From a virus, in IMG/VR virus record IMGVR_UViG_3300042914_000241, positions 1-24,532 of that record: a stretch of 24,532 nucleotides of DNA; one strand, given 5' to 3'. Positions 6,813-13,062 of the stretch are shown piece by piece. Position 1 is the first letter of the stretch; every line of letters begins with the position of its first letter. The translations under genes and the position numbers were made by a program. The notes beneath the pieces are model-generated. The model saw only the letters and a list, made by a program, of their open reading frames with translations. It was not told where the DNA came from and ran no database searches.

Positions 6813-7200
6813 TTTAGATTTAGTTATTCAGTTCATTAAAGAAAAAGGATTGGATAAAAAATGCCGGAAGCGAGAAAAGGCGTATGTTAGGCAATACTTA
6901 ATTTATAAGTTAAGAAATACAAACCTATACGCTTGGTCGGAATTAGGCAAATTGTTTAACAGGGATCACGCTACAATGATTTACTCCTATAGGCAGCACG
7001 AAGCGCTTAAGAACGATCGCTTTTATCTCAGAACTATTCAAGAAGCTGCAAATGTTTTTGACGATGCTACGTTGCAATACGTTCCGGAGCCAAGAGATAT
7101 CTTTGTAGATATTCAGAAAGCAAACAACTTAGATGGCCTGCGCAGAATTAAGCGCTGGATCAAAGAAGGATTGTACGAACTACAAACAGAAAAGCTATGA
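6799..7200 (+). CDS. DnaA domain IV-like DNA-binding protein
   Basis: I start at ATG 6799 (133 residues) rather than the further upstream start at 6694, because the extra 35 residues lie in the frame overlapping the preceding gene. Residues about 27-72 look like DnaA domain IV: a basic helix (KREKAYVRQYLIYKL), then YAWSELGKLFNRDHATMIYS with the RDHAT element (55-59) that in DnaA contacts the DnaA box. No AAA+ domain is present. A stand-alone DnaA-like DNA-binding domain may bind phage origin sites or compete with host DnaA. The C-terminal ~60 residues are helical and unassigned. It overlaps the next gene by ATGA. Confidence 0.7.
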   Translation: MSNVNLDLVIQFIKEKGLDKKCRKREKAYVRQYLIYKLRNTNLYAWSELGKLFNRDHATMIYSYRQHEALKNDRFYLRTIQEAANVFDDATLQYVPEPRDIFVDIQKANNLDGLRRIKRWIKEGLYELQTEKL

Positions 7201-7373
7201 CACCGAAAGAAAAAGCATTAGATTTAGTAGAGCAATTTGCATCCGTGTTGATGCACGATGAGTTCTATGAGGATTCTATTATGTGCGCAAGAATTGCAGT
7301 TGAATTACTATTGCAAGAATTTTATGTAGATGAGTTTTATACCGAAGTTAAACACGAATTAGAAAAGTTATGA
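7197..7373 (+). CDS. 58-residue phage protein, paralogue of the next gene
   Basis: A frame from ATG 7197 (ATGA overlap with the DnaA-like gene) to TGA 7371-7373 gives a helical protein starting MTPKEKALDLVEQF and ending VKHELEKL. The next gene's product starts MTPKEKAIELVDKM and ends VKNEIEKL, so the two are tandem paralogues; this copy is shorter in the middle. Proteins with this pattern are common, often repeated, in Bacteroidota phages and have no known function. The matching ends and the gene overlaps support real translation. Confidence 0.6.
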   Translation: MTPKEKALDLVEQFASVLMHDEFYEDSIMCARIAVELLLQEFYVDEFYTEVKHELEKL

Positions 7374-7573
7374 CACCGAAAGAAAAAGCAATAGAGTTAG
7401 TAGATAAAATGAAATATCCTATGAATGGTGTTTATGTAATAAGTCACGTTGCTAACGAACTTGCATTGATTTTAGTTGATGAGATAGTTGAGGCTTTAGA
7501 TAATCACCATTGGCAAAATAGAAATGTTACAGAATATTATAGAGAAGTAAAAAACGAAATCGAAAAGCTATGA
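7370..7573 (+). CDS. 67-residue phage protein, paralogue of the preceding gene
   Basis: The product is helical, begins MTPKEKAIELVDKM and ends REVKNEIEKL, sharing both ends with the preceding protein. The middle contains a hydrophobic helix (VANELALILVDEIVEAL, about residues 27-43) and a His/Trp/Asn segment (NHHWQNRN) that the paralogue lacks. It overlaps both neighbours by ATGA. The family recurs in Bacteroidota phages and has no established role; small paired helical proteins of this kind may form dimers. Confidence 0.65.
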   Translation: MTPKEKAIELVDKMKYPMNGVYVISHVANELALILVDEIVEALDNHHWQNRNVTEYYREVKNEIEKL

Positions 7574-7752
7574 CAAAAGAATTAGCCCGCGATATTCTAT
7601 GGAATTTCTGCGAAGAAAAAATCAAAGACGGAAAAGACCTTCCGATATATGACACAAGAGTAACTACAACTTATGAAAATAATGTTTTAGCTACGTGGAC
7701 ATTTAGAGGCTTATTAAAATATATTTACGAATTAGAAGATAAAAAACTATGA
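7570..7752 (+). CDS. 60-residue early phage protein
   Basis: The protein starts MTKELARDILWNFCEEKIKD, an amphipathic helix, followed by a small strand-rich part with YDTRVTTTYENN, and ends in a Leu/Glu helix (LLKYIYELEDKKL). It overlaps the preceding gene (ATGA) and the following gene (stop shared with the next ATG). No motif is recognisable. Its end resembles those of the two preceding proteins only in composition (Glu, Lys and Leu), so I do not call it a third paralogue. Confidence 0.55.
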   Translation: MTKELARDILWNFCEEKIKDGKDLPIYDTRVTTTYENNVLATWTFRGLLKYIYELEDKKL

Positions 7753-8042
7753 ACCAAGAACAATACTCAGAAGCGGTAAAACGCAATTTAGAAAAGCTAA
7801 TCGTACTAACTGCCATACTTCCGGTGTTAGGTGATTATATCGAAGATTTAAACGATGCTAACGTATTTAAGCATAACATCAAACGCAAGGCCTCAATGTT
7901 TCTGGAGGAGATCCAAAAGACGGACAGGTTGATAATTAACTATTCTGATCCTAAAGCAATGGAGCAGCAGGTAGATATCCAACGCGCGTTTCGTGTTTGG
8001 GTAAAAGAAAACTTTAGCTTTGAGAAGTTGTTAGAAGAATAA
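7749..8042 (+). CDS. 97-residue helical early phage protein
   Basis: The protein is almost entirely helical, with a hydrophobic first half (NLEKLIVLTAILPVLGDYIEDL) and a charged second half that ends VWVKENFSFEKLLEE. It starts by ATGA overlap with the previous gene and its stop lies only a few bases before the -7 element of the promoter at 8047-8054. It is the last gene of the first early operon. It resembles conserved small proteins of flavobacterial phages, but no function is known to me. Confidence 0.6.
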   Translation: MNQEQYSEAVKRNLEKLIVLTAILPVLGDYIEDLNDANVFKHNIKRKASMFLEEIQKTDRLIINYSDPKAMEQQVDIQRAFRVWVKENFSFEKLLEE

Positions 8043-8046
8043 TTAT

Positions 8047-8054
8047 TATATTTG
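8047..8054 (+). promoter_or_regulatory. Promoter -7 element of the nucleotide-metabolism cassette
   Basis: TATATTTG at 8047-8054, within ATTATTATATTTGTT, matches the -7 consensus and the other early promoters here. There is no TTTG at the ideal 19-base spacing; the nearest candidates are TTTG at 8019-8022 and GTTG at 8027-8030. It points into the structured leader and the four-gene cassette. Confidence 0.6.
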
Positions 8055-8139
8055 TTGACGACGTGCAGGTCGCATAAAACATTATTGAAAGCTCTTTTAG
8101 TGAGTACCGCTGCACCGGGAAAACTGAAAGGGCTTTTTT
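8055..8139 (+). ncRNA. Structured leader RNA with possible pseudoknot
   Basis: Between the promoter and ATG 8157 the RNA can form a large hairpin (8088-8101 with 8123-8136) whose 21-base loop contains CTGCAC (8110-8115). That loop segment is perfectly complementary to GTGCAG (8063-8068) near the 5' end, so a loop-to-leader pseudoknot is possible. The 5' segment can instead fold locally as CGAC (8059-8062 region) with GTCG (8069-8072 region). Alternative pairings just ahead of a T-run are typical of riboswitches and attenuators. No known RNA class is recognised. Confidence 0.5.
8088..8139 (+). terminator. Terminator-like hairpin in the cassette leader
   Basis: AAAGCTCTTTTAGT (8088-8101) pairs with ACTGAAAGGGCTTT (8123-8136) as a 14-pair stem with two G-U pairs, followed by T residues to 8139. 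It lies 17 bases before the first cassette gene, so it would attenuate transcription unless read-through is controlled. Confidence 0.65.
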
Positions 8140-8156
8140 ATTTAAAAATAAAATCA

Positions 8157-8423
8157 ATGAATATTTTAGAAAAAGCAAATGAAATTGTAAATCTTCGTCA
8201 AGAAGAAAAAGAAAGGCAATATGGTGATTTCCATTTGTCAATGCAAAAAACAGCTGAAATAGCTTCTTTAATGTCAAATAAACAAATATCAGTGCGAGAG
8301 TGCTATAATGTTTTAATAGCTTTAAAATTAGCCAGACAATCAAATGCTCATAAAGAAGACAACTTGCTAGATGCTGTTGCATATATGGGTTCTTTAAATG
8401 ACTATTTAAATAAAATTTTATGA
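8157..8423 (+). CDS. DUF6378-like phage protein
   Basis: I use ATG 8157 (88 residues) because the earlier in-frame TTG (8052) lies inside the promoter and structured leader. The protein is helical and carries the pattern seen in DUF6378-type phage proteins: EKANEIVNLRQEEKERQYGD near the start, then LIALKLARQ (about 54-62) and HKEDNLLDAVAYMG (about 66-79). The HKEDNxLD motif recalls all-alpha nucleotide-hydrolase folds, but no catalytic claim can be made. It is the first gene of the cassette and overlaps the next gene by ATGA, so it may act together with it in nucleotide metabolism. Base composition is AT-richer than in the genes before it. Confidence 0.65.
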   Translation: MNILEKANEIVNLRQEEKERQYGDFHLSMQKTAEIASLMSNKQISVRECYNVLIALKLARQSNAHKEDNLLDAVAYMGSLNDYLNKIL

Positions 8424-9199
8424 ACAATTTTGAACAAATGTATTCGGCTGTAATGTCAGCTTGTATGAAAACAGGAATTAAGGTCAACGGTAGGAATGGC
8501 CGTGTGCGGCAAATAACAGCAGCCCAAATTAGAGCGAATGTTAATGAAGGTTTTCCGGTAGTTACTGGCAAACAAATATTTCCTAGATCTTGTTTTGTTG
8601 AAACCGAATGGCTTTTATCTGGGAATACTAATATTCAGTTTTTAAATAATAATAAAGTGCACATTTGGGATCAATGGGCAAATGAAAATGGCGATTTAGG
8701 CCCTGTTTACGGACATCAATTAAACAACTTTAACGGTATTAACCAAGTATTAAGTGTTTTAAGTGACTTTAAATTAAATAAACACTCAAGAAGATTACTG
8801 TTCACAATGTGGAATCCTACTCAATTGCAGGACATGGCTTTGCCACCTTGCCATTACGCTTTTCAATTTGTAATTGCAAATGATAAAGTTGACGTTGTAG
8901 TTTCAATGCGATCGCTAGATTTGTTTGTTGGATTGCCTTATGACGTTGTTATGTATGCTTCAATATTGTGCGCTTTTGCTAATGAGTTTAATTTAAAAGC
9001 AAATGAAGTAGTTATAAATGCTGCAAATGCTCACGTTTATGAAGAGCACGTAAGTTCTGCTGCTATATATTGTAGCCGAAAAAAATTAAAGCTACCTGTA
9101 TTAACTTCTTGCAGCACTTTTACAAATTTTAAATTTGATGAAATGAAAATTGAAAATTATAAGTATGAACCAAGATTAATTGTTAACGTTATAAAATAA
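8420..9199 (+). CDS. Thymidylate-synthase-fold enzyme, probable dCMP hydroxymethylase-type
   Basis: This 259-residue protein has the full thymidylate synthase fold pattern: ETEWLLSGNTNIQFL (about 61-75), IWDQWANENGDLGPVYG (82-98), phosphate-binding SRR (123-125), the catalytic loop PPCHYAFQF with Cys144, RSLDLFVGLPYD (164-175) and HVY (205-207). In thymidylate synthase the position of residue 175 is an Asn that selects dUMP (E. coli Asn177); here it is Asp. Asp at this position is the hallmark of dCMP hydroxymethylases (T4 gp42 Asp179), and engineered Asn-to-Asp thymidylate synthases prefer dCMP. The likely reaction is therefore methylene-tetrahydrofolate-dependent 5-hydroxymethylation (or methylation) of dCMP. 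The neighbouring MazG-like gene could supply dCMP. Ordinary thymidylate synthase remains possible but less likely. Confidence 0.75.
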   Translation: MNNFEQMYSAVMSACMKTGIKVNGRNGRVRQITAAQIRANVNEGFPVVTGKQIFPRSCFVETEWLLSGNTNIQFLNNNKVHIWDQWANENGDLGPVYGHQLNNFNGINQVLSVLSDFKLNKHSRRLLFTMWNPTQLQDMALPPCHYAFQFVIANDKVDVVVSMRSLDLFVGLPYDVVMYASILCAFANEFNLKANEVVINAANAHVYEEHVSSAAIYCSRKKLKLPVLTSCSTFTNFKFDEMKIENYKYEPRLIVNVIK

Positions 9200-9204
9200 A
9201 AAAT

Positions 9205-9507
9205 ATGAAATTAAAAAATGAGTTTAGGCCTATAAGAATTTGGGCTACTGAAAAAGGCATTTATGCAAAAGGAGACATTAAAACGCAATATGTTAAACTG
9301 CAAGAAGAGGCTGGCGAATTAGCTAAAGCAATTATAAATAATGATAAAAACGAAATTATTGATGCTATTGGGGATTGCGTTGTTGTTTTAACTAGTTTAG
9401 CCCATTTTTCTGATATAACTATAGAAGAATGTATAAACTCGGCTTATAATGTAATTTCAAAAAGAAATGGTAAAATGGTTAATGGTAGTTTTATAAAAAA
9501 TAAATAA
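9205..9507 (+). CDS. MazG-like nucleotide pyrophosphohydrolase
   Basis: This 100-residue helical protein has the MazG metal-binding pattern: QEEAGELAKAI (residues 33-43, with Glu34, Glu35 and Glu38) followed by EIIDAIGD (50-57, ExxD), and it ends in a typical KRNGKMVNGSFIK tail. Such enzymes cut nucleoside triphosphates to monophosphates and pyrophosphate. Next to the dCMP-type synthase, an attractive substrate is dCTP, which would lower unmodified dCTP and supply dCMP, as the unrelated dCTPase gp56 does in T4. Substrate preference cannot be read from sequence. It lies five bases after the preceding gene and one base before the nuclease-like gene, all in one AT-rich block. Confidence 0.7.
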   Translation: MKLKNEFRPIRIWATEKGIYAKGDIKTQYVKLQEEAGELAKAIINNDKNEIIDAIGDCVVVLTSLAHFSDITIEECINSAYNVISKRNGKMVNGSFIKNK

Positions 9508-9508
9508 T

Positions 9509-9928
9509 ATGAGAGAGTACTTAGCAAAAATTAGAATACCTGAAGAGCTAAAAAATGAGTCAACAGGGTTTATTGGTGAAAAAATATTTGAATTATGGTT
9601 TACATATAACTATCAGGACGAGCCATTGTTTAAACAAAAAGCTGATATGGATTTAAATGGAGTAGATTTTGCTGATTCTCAGGGAACTACCTATCAAGTT
9701 AAAACAACAAAAGCAAAGACATACACGTTTAATTGCGATTTAGAGCACGCTGGACAGCATTTAAAATGTTCAAGATACATATTTATACAATTAACCGATA
9801 GGCACGCTTATATTGAGCCTATTTATGAAAAAGAAAATATTTTAACCAAATTAAAAAAGTCTTTTAAAGAAGAAAAACAATGTTTTGTATATTGCAAAGA
9901 TTTGTTACAGAGAGACCTCTTTATTTAA
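9509..9928 (+). CDS. PD-(D/E)XK-like nuclease
   Basis: This 139-residue protein has the restriction-endonuclease-fold signature: a helix with Glu (GEKIFELW, Glu24), then GVDFAD (Asp53) and a strand YQVKTT where Gln63 and Lys65 form a QxK variant of the (D/E)xK motif. It matches small phage and restriction-associated nucleases in outline. It sits downstream of the dCMP-type synthase and MazG-like genes. If phage DNA contains a modified cytosine, this nuclease could degrade unmodified host DNA, as T4 endonucleases do; this is an inference. Other possibilities are a recombination or DNA-degradation role without modification dependence. The coding sequence is AT-rich like the rest of the cassette. 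Confidence 0.6.
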   Translation: MREYLAKIRIPEELKNESTGFIGEKIFELWFTYNYQDEPLFKQKADMDLNGVDFADSQGTTYQVKTTKAKTYTFNCDLEHAGQHLKCSRYIFIQLTDRHAYIEPIYEKENILTKLKKSFKEEKQCFVYCKDLLQRDLFI

Positions 9929-9950
9929 ATTTAAATTTTAGTGCAGTAAA

Positions 9951-10535
9951 ATGGCAAAAGATAAAAAATCATTTATTTTATATAGTGATATAATTTACAC
10001 TGTAGAAAAACTTTCAGACATAGAGGCAGGGCAATTGCTCAAGCACCTGTTGAGATATGTAAACGACCAAAATCCTACAACCGAGAATCCATTGGTAGAG
10101 ATTGCGTTTGAACCAATCAAGCAGCAGCTCAAACGAGACCTTGTAAAGTTTGAAGATGTCAAAGGAAAGCGAAGCGAAGCAGGTAAAGCAGGTGCTATTA
10201 AGAGATGGCAAGATATAGCAAATGCTAACAAAGGCATACAAACTATAGCAAACATAGCTGTAAATGATAATGATAATGTTAATGTTATATCTAAAGATAT
10301 ATATAGGAGCTTCGCTCACCTGTCTATCTCAAATGCTGATATTGAAAAGCTATTGGATAAATACTCTATAAACGAAATTGATGAAGTATTAGACTCCATA
10401 GAAAATTTTAAAGGCAACAAGAAATATACTTCACTATATTTGACGGCTAATAAATGGCTATCTAAAAACAAGAAATCTACGGAAGTTGAAGAGCCTAAAG
10501 AATTATTATTAGCACGAAAATTAGGACTATGTTAA
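9951..10535 (+). CDS. Replication initiator or helicase-loader protein, DUF6291-like
   Basis: The N-terminal part (residues about 6-90) carries the pattern of DUF6291-type phage proteins: SFILYSDIIYTVEKLSDIEA, GQLLKHLLRYVND, AFEPIKQQLKRDL, then KRSEAGKAGAIKRW. A low-complexity linker rich in Asn/Asp/Val (about 88-112) follows, and the C-terminal half is helical with LTANKWL. Proteins like this precede DnaB-like helicase genes in Bacteroidota phages and are thought to act in replication initiation or helicase loading. The gene overlaps the helicase gene by seven bases, which supports a functional pair. Its composition returns toward the phage-wide style after the AT-rich cassette. Confidence 0.65.
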   Translation: MAKDKKSFILYSDIIYTVEKLSDIEAGQLLKHLLRYVNDQNPTTENPLVEIAFEPIKQQLKRDLVKFEDVKGKRSEAGKAGAIKRWQDIANANKGIQTIANIAVNDNDNVNVISKDIYRSFAHLSISNADIEKLLDKYSINEIDEVLDSIENFKGNKKYTSLYLTANKWLSKNKKSTEVEEPKELLLARKLGLC

Positions 10536-11473
10536 GTAAGCAAGGAGACGCACTACAATACCTCTTGGATGTGCGAGATGGTAAAATCAAACAAGGACTC
10601 GGTCTTGACTGCTTTTTAGACGAGCATTTAAGATTTAAGCCTAAACAACTAAACATCATTTTAGGACACGACAATGTTGGAAAGACATATTTTATAAACT
10701 GGTACTTTCTATCGCTTGCGCTTAAGCACAATTTAACGTTTTGCATTTGGTCTGGAGAAAATCAAAAAGGTCAAATACTGCGTGATATGATTCAGATGTA
10801 TAGAGGTAAACATTTTAGTAAATTAAGCCATTCTCAAATTAGCGGAGACCTTGCTTATTTGGAGCAGTTTTTTACGTTTATAGACAACTCAAAACTTTAC
10901 AAACCTGATGAGATACTTGAGCTATTTAAAAAGAGCGGAGCGGATGTTGGATTGATAGATCCGTTTACAGGTTTAGATCGAGAGATGACCTATGCTGGCA
11001 ATTACGAATTTATGAACCGAGCAAGACAGTTCGTTAATCAAACAGGGATGACTATCTACATAAACACGCACCCTAACTCCGAATCAGGTAGAACAGGTAA
11101 CCTATATCAAGACGGAGAATGGAAAGGGCATTTAAAGCCGCCCCTTAAAGATCACATTGAAGGTGGTAAGGCATTTTTGAATCGTTGTGATGATATGTTT
11201 GTGATACATCGCCTAATCAAACACGAAACAATGAAATTGATAACTTGGGTAGGAGTAGAAAAAGTCAAAGACACTGAGACAGGCGGCAAACACACGGCAT
11301 TAAATGAGCCAGTCTACTGCAACTTTAATTCAGGCATTGGCTTCCAAATAAACGGAGTAGATCCTTTAGCACCATTTAGACCAAACGAAAAGCAAATGAC
11401 GCTACCAAAAGACGGACAGATAGAAACCACTTCGGAAAAGCTCCGTAGAATGTCACAACAAACACCTTTTTAA
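10529..11473 (+). CDS. DnaB-like replicative helicase ATPase
   Basis: This 314-residue protein is a RecA-fold ATPase. The Walker A motif is GHDNVGKT (residues 46-53), Walker B is VGLID (140-144), and a strand with THPN (180-183) corresponds to a sensor region of SF4 helicases. KDHIEGGKAFLNRCDDMFVI (208-227) fits the loop and strand after it. There is no N-terminal DnaB dimer domain or primase domain, so this is a short core helicase that would depend on a loader, probably the overlapping upstream gene. It would unwind phage DNA with host primase and polymerase, since no phage polymerase or primase is seen in the window. Confidence 0.7.
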   Translation: MLSKQGDALQYLLDVRDGKIKQGLGLDCFLDEHLRFKPKQLNIILGHDNVGKTYFINWYFLSLALKHNLTFCIWSGENQKGQILRDMIQMYRGKHFSKLSHSQISGDLAYLEQFFTFIDNSKLYKPDEILELFKKSGADVGLIDPFTGLDREMTYAGNYEFMNRARQFVNQTGMTIYINTHPNSESGRTGNLYQDGEWKGHLKPPLKDHIEGGKAFLNRCDDMFVIHRLIKHETMKLITWVGVEKVKDTETGGKHTALNEPVYCNFNSGIGFQINGVDPLAPFRPNEKQMTLPKDGQIETTSEKLRRMSQQTPF

Positions 11474-11474
11474 A

Positions 11475-11771
11475 ATGGATTTATCATTAAAGTTATTATG
11501 GGCCAAAACAACCGTTTGGACGGTAGCCCAAAGAATCAAAAACGTCAGAGAAAAACTCGAACAAGAAAAGCCTACCGCAAAAGATTATATACAAGGAGGT
11601 AAGGAAAGCGAGCAGTATTTACTTGAAACGCTAAACGTAATTAACCTGCTAGAGGATGAGATAACAAGCCTAAACCGAGAACTAAACCAGCTAGCGAGAA
11701 GAAACGCGCAGCTCCGGGTAGCATACGACGAACTAAAAAACGAAATGAAATTTAAAGATATTGAACTATGA
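11475..11771 (+). CDS. 98-residue coiled-coil protein
   Basis: The protein is nearly all helical, with a hydrophobic N-terminus (SLKLLWAKTTVWTVAQRI) and a long coiled coil (about residues 40-95) containing many Leu, Glu, Asn and Arg in heptad-like spacing (LLEDEITSLNRELNQLARRN). It starts one base after the helicase stop and overlaps the next gene by ATGA. A coiled-coil partner for the replication or recombination proteins is possible, but no family is recognised. Confidence 0.6.
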   Translation: MDLSLKLLWAKTTVWTVAQRIKNVREKLEQEKPTAKDYIQGGKESEQYLLETLNVINLLEDEITSLNRELNQLARRNAQLRVAYDELKNEMKFKDIEL

Positions 11772-11947
11772 AAAAAATAGGAGGCATAGTAAGCGTAACA
11801 ATAGGTGAACAAACTTTCAATATAGAAGATTTTGAAGATTCAAAACCTATGGGATTTAAAGTTACTTTATGTAAAGAATATTGGGAGCAATACGCTCAAA
11901 AACAAAAAGAAAAATTATTTAAAAACGCAAAAAATGCCCAGATGTAA
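11768..11947 (+). CDS. 59-residue phage protein before NinG
   Basis: A frame from ATG 11768 (ATGA overlap) to TAA 11945-11947 gives a protein with a strand-rich start (MKKIGGIVSVTIGEQTFNIE) and a Lys-rich helical end. It overlaps the NinG start (11934) by 14 bases, so translation of NinG is probably coupled to it. No motif is recognisable and the function is unknown. The start context and matching operon overlaps are the main evidence that it is coding. Confidence 0.55.
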   Translation: MKKIGGIVSVTIGEQTFNIEDFEDSKPMGFKVTLCKEYWEQYAQKQKEKLFKNAKNAQM

Positions 11948-12452
11948 AAACTGCAAAGAGAAGTTTGAGCCTGTACGCTTTAACCAAAAGTTTTGTTTGG
12001 ATCCGCAATGCGTTGCCGTTTGGGTATCTGAGGCTAAAGATCAGAGTTGGAAAAAGACGAAAAAGAAAATGCAATCAGAAATTGAAACCGTACAGGAACT
12101 GATGAAGGCAGCGCAAATAGTTTTCAATAAGTATATACGGATCAGGGATAAAGACAAGCCTTGCGTTAGTTGCGGGTCTAAGCTAGGCGATAAATTCGAT
12201 GCAGGCCACTATTTTAGCTCAGGCGGACACAAGCCAATTACATTCGATGAAGATAACGTACACGGCCAATGCGTAGCTTGCAATCAATGGAAACACGGAA
12301 ACCTGATCAACTATCAATTAGGAATACAGGAGCGCATCGGAGCAGATAGATTACTACAACTTCACGCAAAAGCTAATCAAACAAAGAAGTACACCAGAGA
12401 AGAACTACGCAACCTAATCGCAGTTTATAAGGAAAAAATAAAAAAAATGTAA
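11934..12452 (+). CDS. ninG: NinG-like recombination nuclease
   Basis: I choose ATG 11934 (172 residues) because it gives the conserved start MPRCKNCKEKFEPVRFNQKF; the longer in-frame extension lies over the previous gene. Zinc-binding pairs are Cys4/Cys7 and Cys21/Cys26, then CVSCG (77-81) and CVAC (113-116), with DAGHYFSSGGH (89-99) and QWKHGNL (118-124). These match lambda NinG (Rap), an HNH-like protein that acts on Holliday and D-loop junctions and promotes recombination. It is the last gene of its operon: an 82-base gap with a promoter follows before the ERF gene. Family assignment is strong; biochemical activity in this phage is inferred. Confidence 0.8.
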   Translation: MPRCKNCKEKFEPVRFNQKFCLDPQCVAVWVSEAKDQSWKKTKKKMQSEIETVQELMKAAQIVFNKYIRIRDKDKPCVSCGSKLGDKFDAGHYFSSGGHKPITFDEDNVHGQCVACNQWKHGNLINYQLGIQERIGADRLLQLHAKANQTKKYTREELRNLIAVYKEKIKKM

Positions 12453-12488
12453 ATTATTTTATTCGAAGCTGTTTTATATTAAAAAAAT

Positions 12489-12516
12489 ATATTATATTTG
12501 TTTTATAATTAATAAC
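12489..12516 (+). promoter_or_regulatory. Promoter upstream of the recombination genes
   Basis: TATATTTG at 12493-12500 is the -7 element, within a 28-base block (12489-12516) that matches 6116-6143 at 25 positions. The upstream region is T/A-rich without a clear TTTG at the ideal spacing. It lies 35 bases before the ERF gene start and follows the NinG operon. Confidence 0.6.
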
Positions 12517-12534
12517 TCTAAAAACAAAAATGCA

Positions 12535-13062
12535 ATGAAAAATTTATTTAAACATTTAGCAGCCTTCCAACAAGAAGTACCTGTAATTCACAAAGCTACT
12601 CAGGGCTTCGGCTATTCTTACGCTGATCTCCCGGCTATCTTTGAAAAAATCAATCCGTTGTTAGCTAAACACGGACTAGGATTCACTCAGTTGATTGAAA
12701 CTATTGAAGGATCTAACTACATTAAAACTATTGTATACCACGCTGAAACAGGCGAGAACCTAACAAGCAGCGTTTTAATACCTTACGTTCAACTGAAGGG
12801 TATGAATGACTATCAGTCGTTTGGTTCGGGCGTGACCTATTTTCGTAGGTACGCATTGGCAAGCTGCCTTGCTTTAGTGACGGATAAAGACACCGACGGA
12901 TCAGGAGAGCAAGTAAAAAGCGAAAAGAAGCTACCTGCTATTGATGCTAAGCGCTTTCAAGAGGCCGTTAAGGCAATCGGTACCGGAAACTTTTCCAGAG
13001 CTAATCTAGAGAAGCATTTTAGCTTAACTGCTGAGCAAGCTGAAATACTAAACGCGCTATGA
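12535..13062 (+). CDS. ERF-family single-strand annealing protein
   Basis: This 175-residue protein has the ERF core: YSYADLPAIFEKINPLLAKHGLGFTQ as short blocks, then MNDYQSFGSGVTYFRRYAL (about 90-108) and LVTDKDTDG (114-122). ERF proteins bind single strands and anneal complementary DNA during phage recombination. It lies 35 bases downstream of the promoter at 12489-12516 and overlaps the exonuclease gene by ATGA, so the two form a two-component recombination module like lambda Red. A short C-terminal helical tail (about 136-175) may contact partners. An out-of-frame ATG at 12530 is not used. Confidence 0.8.
   Translation: MKNLFKHLAAFQQEVPVIHKATQGFGYSYADLPAIFEKINPLLAKHGLGFTQLIETIEGSNYIKTIVYHAETGENLTSSVLIPYVQLKGMNDYQSFGSGVTYFRRYALASCLALVTDKDTDGSGEQVKSEKKLPAIDAKRFQEAVKAIGTGNFSRANLEKHFSLTAEQAEILNAL

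Noticed and set aside
8052-8156. Earlier TTG start for the DUF6378-like protein
   Set aside because: It lies inside the promoter and structured leader, so ATG 8157 is used.
8014-8571. Long open frame on the - strand (185 residues)
   Set aside because: It overlaps the promoter, leader and first genes of the cassette in antisense, has no recognisable motif, and its length is explained by the AT-rich coding sequence on the + strand.
8420-9199. Plain thymidylate synthase call
   Set aside because: Kept only as an alternative, because Asp175 at the base-selecting position points to dCMP.
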